In this document: positions 61,141-64,000 of the stretch, piece after piece
Layout: each line of letters starts with the position of its first letter
How positions within the stretch are numbered: the first letter of the stretch is position 1
From: Winogradskya humida
GTDB taxonomy: Bacteria; Actinomycetota; Actinomycetes; Mycobacteriales; Micromonosporaceae
DNA: 64,000 bases
NCBI RefSeq assembly: GCF_016862215.1
Contig: NZ_BOMN01000064.1
Coordinates: 1 to 64,000, forward strand
Reading direction: 5' to 3'
Notes under the pieces: model-generated
The model's database searches: none
Told to the model about the DNA's origin: nothing
What the model saw: only the letters and a program-made list of their open reading frames with translations
Translations under genes and position numbers: made by a program

Positions 61141-62229
61141 TCACCAGACCCCACGGAAGCTGGAACGCCCCTGCTCCGACAGCCCACCCGCAGCACGCCC
61201 CTGCCCAGCACGGCTTTCATGACGCCGGCTCTGACCGTCGCCGACCTGCCCGTCACGGACCTGCCCGTCACGGACCTGCCCGGACCTGACTTGATCGGCT
61301 TGGCCCTGGCCCTGGCCCTGCCCAGCTCGGACCGGCCCGACGTGGACCTGCCCAGCTTGAACCTGCTCGGACCTGACCTGCCCGGACCTGACCTGCTCGG
61401 CCTGGCCCTGCCCCTGCCCAGCTCGGACCGGCCCGACGTGGACCCGCCCAGCTTGAACCCGCTCGGCCTGACCCCGCCCAGCTTGAACCCGCTCGGCCTG
61501 ACCCCGCCCAGCTTGAACCTGCCCAGCCCGACCCTGCCCAGCCCGGACCCGCTCGGCCTGGCCCTGCCCGGCTTGAACCTTCCCGGCCCGACCCTGCCCA
61601 GCACGGACCCGCTCGGCCTGACCAGCCCGGATGCGCTCGGAGTAGGCCTGCTCGGCGTGGGTGGGGTCGGGGGTTGGGCGGCGGCGGGGAGCTCGGGTGG
61701 GGTGGGGGTTGAAGGCTGGGGTGAGGCGCCAGGTCAGGGCGGCGAGGACAAAGGCGACAGAGATGGCGGTGACTGTGCGCAGCCACCAGGTGCCGCCGTC
61801 CGTGCCGGTCTGCAGGCCGTGCAGGACCGCGATGGGCCAGCACAGGTAGGCGAGCCAGTGCACCGCACGCCAGGCGCGGGCGCCCAGCCGTTGGCGCAGG
61901 AGGCTGGTCACGATCAGCGCGATGATCAGGTCGAAGGCTAGGGTGCCCAGGCCCAGCCAGAGCGGGCGATAGGTGCCGGCGAAGGGCACGAGGAGGTCGA
62001 AGAAGCGCAGTTGCGCGTATGGGTCGAAGTAGAGGCTGACCACATGTCCGACGAGAAAGACCACCGCGAGCAGCGCGGCATTGCGGTGCAGGAGGTTGAC
62101 GGCGAAGCGGGGCAGGCCGAACGCGGGCTGCCCGGAGCGTGCGCCGATGCCCAGAGCGACCACGATGGAGAGCAGGACGAGCGAGACCAGCCCGGTGCCG
62201 CGTCCGAAGTACCAGAGGGCGTCGGTCAT
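61141..62229 (-). CDS. Ferric-reductase-like haem membrane protein with long repeat tail
   Basis: 362 residues. The first 185 form six membrane helices with His residues in NLLHRNAALLAVVFLVGHV and WRAVHWLAYLCWPIAVLHGL, the paired haem b ligands of the ferric-reductase/YedZ-like fold. The last 170 residues are a low-complexity tail of five- and six-residue units such as RAGQG, VQAGQ, RVRAGQ and VRDGQ, rich in Arg, Gly and Gln and very basic. The ATG overlaps the ApbE stop (ATGA). It would move electrons across the membrane to an acceptor outside. Confidence 0.88.
   Translation of the reverse strand: MTDALWYFGRGTGLVSLVLLSIVVALGIGARSGQPAFGLPRFAVNLLHRNAALLAVVFLVGHVVSLYFDPYAQLRFFDLLVPFAGTYRPLWLGLGTLAFDLIIALIVTSLLRQRLGARAWRAVHWLAYLCWPIAVLHGLQTGTDGGTWWLRTVTAISVAFVLAALTWRLTPAFNPHPTRAPRRRPTPDPTHAEQAYSERIRAGQAERVRAGQGRAGKVQAGQGQAERVRAGQGRAGQVQAGRGQAERVQAGRGQAERVQAGRVHVGPVRAGQGQGQAEQVRSGQVRSEQVQAGQVHVGPVRAGQGQGQGQADQVRSGQVRDGQVRDGQVGDGQSRRHESRAGQGRAAGGLSEQGRSSFRGVW
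61240..61640. repeat. In-frame 15/18-bp tandem repeats (tail of the reductase gene)
   Basis: Degenerate units such as CCCAGCTTGAACCTG, CCCGGACCTGACCTG and CCGCTCGGCCTGACC repeat in register over about 400 bp, including exact longer blocks around 61320-61350 and 61420-61450. Unit lengths are multiples of three, so the reductase frame is kept. Confidence 0.85.
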
Positions 62230-63140
62230 TGCGGCCACCCGCCCAGCCGCGTCTCGTCCAGGCCCGGGGTGACGAGCCGCGACGGGACACTCCCGAGCAG
62301 GTCGACCGCCCCGTGCCCGCGGACGATCGCCGCAGTGCTCAGCGTGTTGGCTCGCAGGCACGAGAACGCGGCGACCGAGACCGTACGCCAGACCGGGCGC
62401 ACCGGAAGCCCGGTCCGTGGGTCGAGGATGTGGTGCAGCTGCTCGCCGGGACGGCCCCAGACGCGGCCGGCCGTGCTGGACGTGGCGAGCGCGGCGCCGG
62501 CCGGGAGCCGGATCACGCAGCTCGGGTCGCCGGGCCGGTCCTGCACGAGCACCCGCCATCCGCCGTCCTGCGCGGGCCCGGCGGTGGCGATGTCCCCGCC
62601 GAGAGCAACCATGACCCCAACCCCGAGCTGCACAGCCACCCGGGCAGCGGCCCGATCCGCGGCGGCGGCTTTCGCGGTGGCGCCGAGGTCCAGAAGGACG
62701 CCGTCCGGAACGGTCAGCAACTCTCCGTCGAGCCAGACGCTGCGCCAGTCGGGCGTGGCGAAGACGCGGACGGCGGGGGCGACCTGCCGCCCGGTGATCG
62801 CAGCGAAGTCCCGGTCGTAGCCGAGCCCGCACAGAGCGCCGCCAACGGTCGGGTCGACATCCCCGCCGGTCTGGCGCGCGGCGTCCAGGGCGGCGGCCAC
62901 GAGGTCGGCCAGCAGCGGGCTGACGGTCACTGGCAGCCCCCGGGACCGGCAGGCGTTGCGCAGCTCGGAGTCGGGCCGGAATCGGCTGCACGCGGCGTCG
63001 ACGGCGGCGAGCTCGGCACGGACCAGGGCTGCGGCGTCCTCGACAGCGGCGGGGTCGGTGACCACGATCCGCGCGGTGGTGCCCCAGACGGACCACTGCG
63101 CGGTGTCGGCGCCGACCGGAAGCGTCTCGATCAACGGCAT
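62226..63140 (-). CDS. apbE: FAD:protein FMN transferase
   Basis: 304 residues from the ATG at 63140 after GGGAGG. Motifs of ApbE are FRPDSELRNAC (sugar-phosphate site), VDPTVGGALCGLGYDRDF, DLGATAKAAAADRAA and VALGGDIATAGP with the Mg-binding Asp. The C-terminal HHILDPRTGLPVRPVWRTVSV is typical. The enzyme attaches FMN covalently to Thr or Ser of exported proteins. No signal peptide is obvious. It is flanked by a Ser/Thr-rich exported protein gene and the membrane reductase gene. Confidence 0.93.
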   Translation of the reverse strand: MPLIETLPVGADTAQWSVWGTTARIVVTDPAAVEDAAALVRAELAAVDAACSRFRPDSELRNACRSRGLPVTVSPLLADLVAAALDAARQTGGDVDPTVGGALCGLGYDRDFAAITGRQVAPAVRVFATPDWRSVWLDGELLTVPDGVLLDLGATAKAAAADRAAARVAVQLGVGVMVALGGDIATAGPAQDGGWRVLVQDRPGDPSCVIRLPAGAALATSSTAGRVWGRPGEQLHHILDPRTGLPVRPVWRTVSVAAFSCLRANTLSTAAIVRGHGAVDLLGSVPSRLVTPGLDETRLGGWPQ

Positions 63141-63141
63141 C

Positions 63142-63498
63142 TCAGGAACCTCCCGACGTCGATTGCCCGGAGTCGCTGCCCCCGCTGGAGAGCTGCGGCG
63201 AATCGCTGCTCGAACTGTCGCTGCTCGAACCGCTGGAGCTGCTGGAGCTGCTGTCACTGCTCGAACTGTCGCTGCTGCTGGAGCCGGTGCTGTCGGAGCC
63301 GGTGCTGTCGGAGCCGGTGCTGTCGGAGCCGGTGCTGTCGGAGGTCGTGGTGGAGGTGTCCGTGCTGGTGGAAGTGCTGCTACCTGAGGTGGTCGCGGCA
63401 TGGGCCGCCACCCCCGCTGCCAGCGTGCCGGCAATGCCGGCTGCCACGAGCGCCCCTGTGATCGCGGTGGTGCGGCGTAGTGCCTTGTCCCGGTCCAT
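63142..63498 (-). CDS. Exported Ser-rich low-complexity protein
   Basis: A 118-residue protein. A signal peptide (ALVAAGIAGTLAAGVAAHA) occupies residues 14-34. The mature part is nearly all Ser, Thr, Gly and Asp, with four copies of DSTGS and runs of SSSDS. No FMN-binding domain is recognised. It is the first gene of the ApbE operon and ends one base before the ApbE start. It could be a flexible surface protein or, speculatively, an ApbE target. Confidence 0.8.
   Translation of the reverse strand: MDRDKALRRTTAITGALVAAGIAGTLAAGVAAHAATTSGSSTSTSTDTSTTTSDSTGSDSTGSDSTGSDSTGSSSSDSSSSDSSSSSSSGSSSDSSSSDSPQLSSGGSDSGQSTSGGS
63281..63340. repeat. 15-bp tandem repeat, four copies
   Basis: Four perfect copies of GAGCCGGTGCTGTCG encode the DSTGS units of the Ser-rich exported protein. 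Confidence 0.92.
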
Positions 63499-63593
63499 CG
63501 GATCGCCTCCCTCTTTGTTGACGACTCAACCAATGTGCGGGGGTAACCTCTCTCAGCCCTGTGGCCCTGCTGAGCGCTTCCTGTGGATGCTCG

Positions 63594-64000
63594 TCAGAGC
63601 ATTCCGAGCTCCATGGCCCTGGTGACGGCGGCGGTGCGATCGTCGACGCCCAATTTGTTGAAGGCCCGGAGCAGGTGCGTTTTGACCGTCGCCTCGGAGA
63701 TGCCCAGCTCGCGCCCGATGTCGGAGTTGGTCGCCCCGCGGGCCACCAGCCGCAGCACCTCCGCTTCCCGCGCCGACAGGCTCGGCACGGCAGGACTGCG
63801 AACCTGCCGCACCAGCGTGGAGGCGACGCTCGGCGCGAGCACCATTTCGCCCCGAGCTGCGGCCCGGACCGCCGTCGCCAGGTCGGCCGGGGTCGTGTCC
63901 TTCAGCAGGTAACCCCCGGCACCGGCCTCGATCGCGCGCAGGATGTCGCGGTCCGACTCGTAGGTCGTGAGCACCAGCACCCGCACGCCCGGCACCCGCC
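63594..64000 (-). CDS. NarL/FixJ-family response regulator (partial)
   Basis: The 3' part of a LuxR-type two-component regulator; its start lies beyond the window end. Visible are the end of the receiver (RVLVLTTYESDRDILRAIEAGAGGYLLKD, with the conserved Thr and Lys) and a complete LuxR helix-turn-helix, SLSAREAEVLRLVARGATNSDIGRELGISEATVKTHLLRAFNKLGV. It is on the same strand as the Ser-rich/ApbE operon, about 95 bases upstream, so it may control it. Confidence 0.92.
   Translation of the reverse strand, partial: RVPGVRVLVLTTYESDRDILRAIEAGAGGYLLKDTTPADLATAVRAAARGEMVLAPSVASTLVRQVRSPAVPSLSAREAEVLRLVARGATNSDIGRELGISEATVKTHLLRAFNKLGVDDRTAAVTRAMELGML

Noticed and set aside
61051..61941. Plus-strand frame with repeats such as PSLNLLGPDLPGPDL
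   Set aside because: It is the antisense of the reductase tail repeats; the minus frame continues a real membrane protein and has the operon overlaps.

Overview
The window is high-GC, gene-dense DNA with frequent ATGA/GTGA stop-start overlaps, GTG starts, IdeR-type iron regulation, large secreted glycanases with actinobacterial signal peptides, S-adenosyl methyltransferases of the DUF574 type and NACHT proteins of the type common in filamentous actinomycetes. It most resembles a chromosomal segment of a Micromonosporaceae member (Actinoplanes-like). This assignment is an inference from gene content, not a database match.

Layout. 1-377: tandem 40-bp repeats. 378-4977 (minus): a four-gene redox/signalling operon (NAD kinase-acetyltransferase fusion, UBP zinc finger, response regulator-thioredoxin-reductase-like fusion, cNMP-domain histidine kinase). 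5188-8502: secreted S1 protease with a ricin-type lectin domain and a CBM2-GH64 beta-1,3-glucanase. 8555-16371: MFS exporter, a frameshifted Ig-like/propeller gene, a DUF1963 protein, a PrsW-type protease, a siderophore-interacting protein with an iron box, a TPR protein and an APH-like kinase. 16394-19429: molybdate uptake operon (TOBE regulator, modA, modB, modC). 19443-29358: DUF1963 protein, TetR plus TetX-like flavoprotein, DUF1684 protein, a large secreted GH78 rhamnosidase, YggT, GNAT and DUF574 methyltransferase. Two copies of a 169-bp palindrome-containing dispersed element lie here in opposite orientation.

29773-33202: FtsX-type ABC exporter with PadR regulator and operator. 33618-36725: a 1035-residue NACHT NTPase, a candidate bacterial NLR-like defence protein. 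36771-41190: TetR plus a heterodimeric ABC exporter. 41241-44272: a Calx-beta repeat exoprotein preceded by a class I cyclic-di-GMP riboswitch. 44424-45231: a decayed membrane-protein gene. 45328-47998: PhoA-type alkaline phosphatase and GH16 glucanase. 48012-59060: a surface-polysaccharide locus (kinase-like protein, sulfotransferase, flippase, GT2, Wzz-like protein, beta-propeller exoprotein, Alg14/Alg13-like transferase, priming glycosyl-1-phosphate transferase). 59659-63498 (minus): Ser-rich exported protein, ApbE, ferric-reductase-like membrane protein with a long Arg/Gly/Gln repeat tail, NuoF-like protein and small ferredoxin, which look like one trans-membrane electron-transfer/flavinylation operon. 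63594-64000: a NarL-type response regulator cut by the window end.

The most unusual items are the riboswitch-controlled adhesin-like gene, the dispersed 169-bp element, the NACHT protein, the redox signalling operon, and the ApbE operon with its repeat-expanded reductase. No tRNA, rRNA, CRISPR array, intact insertion sequence or integrase was found.
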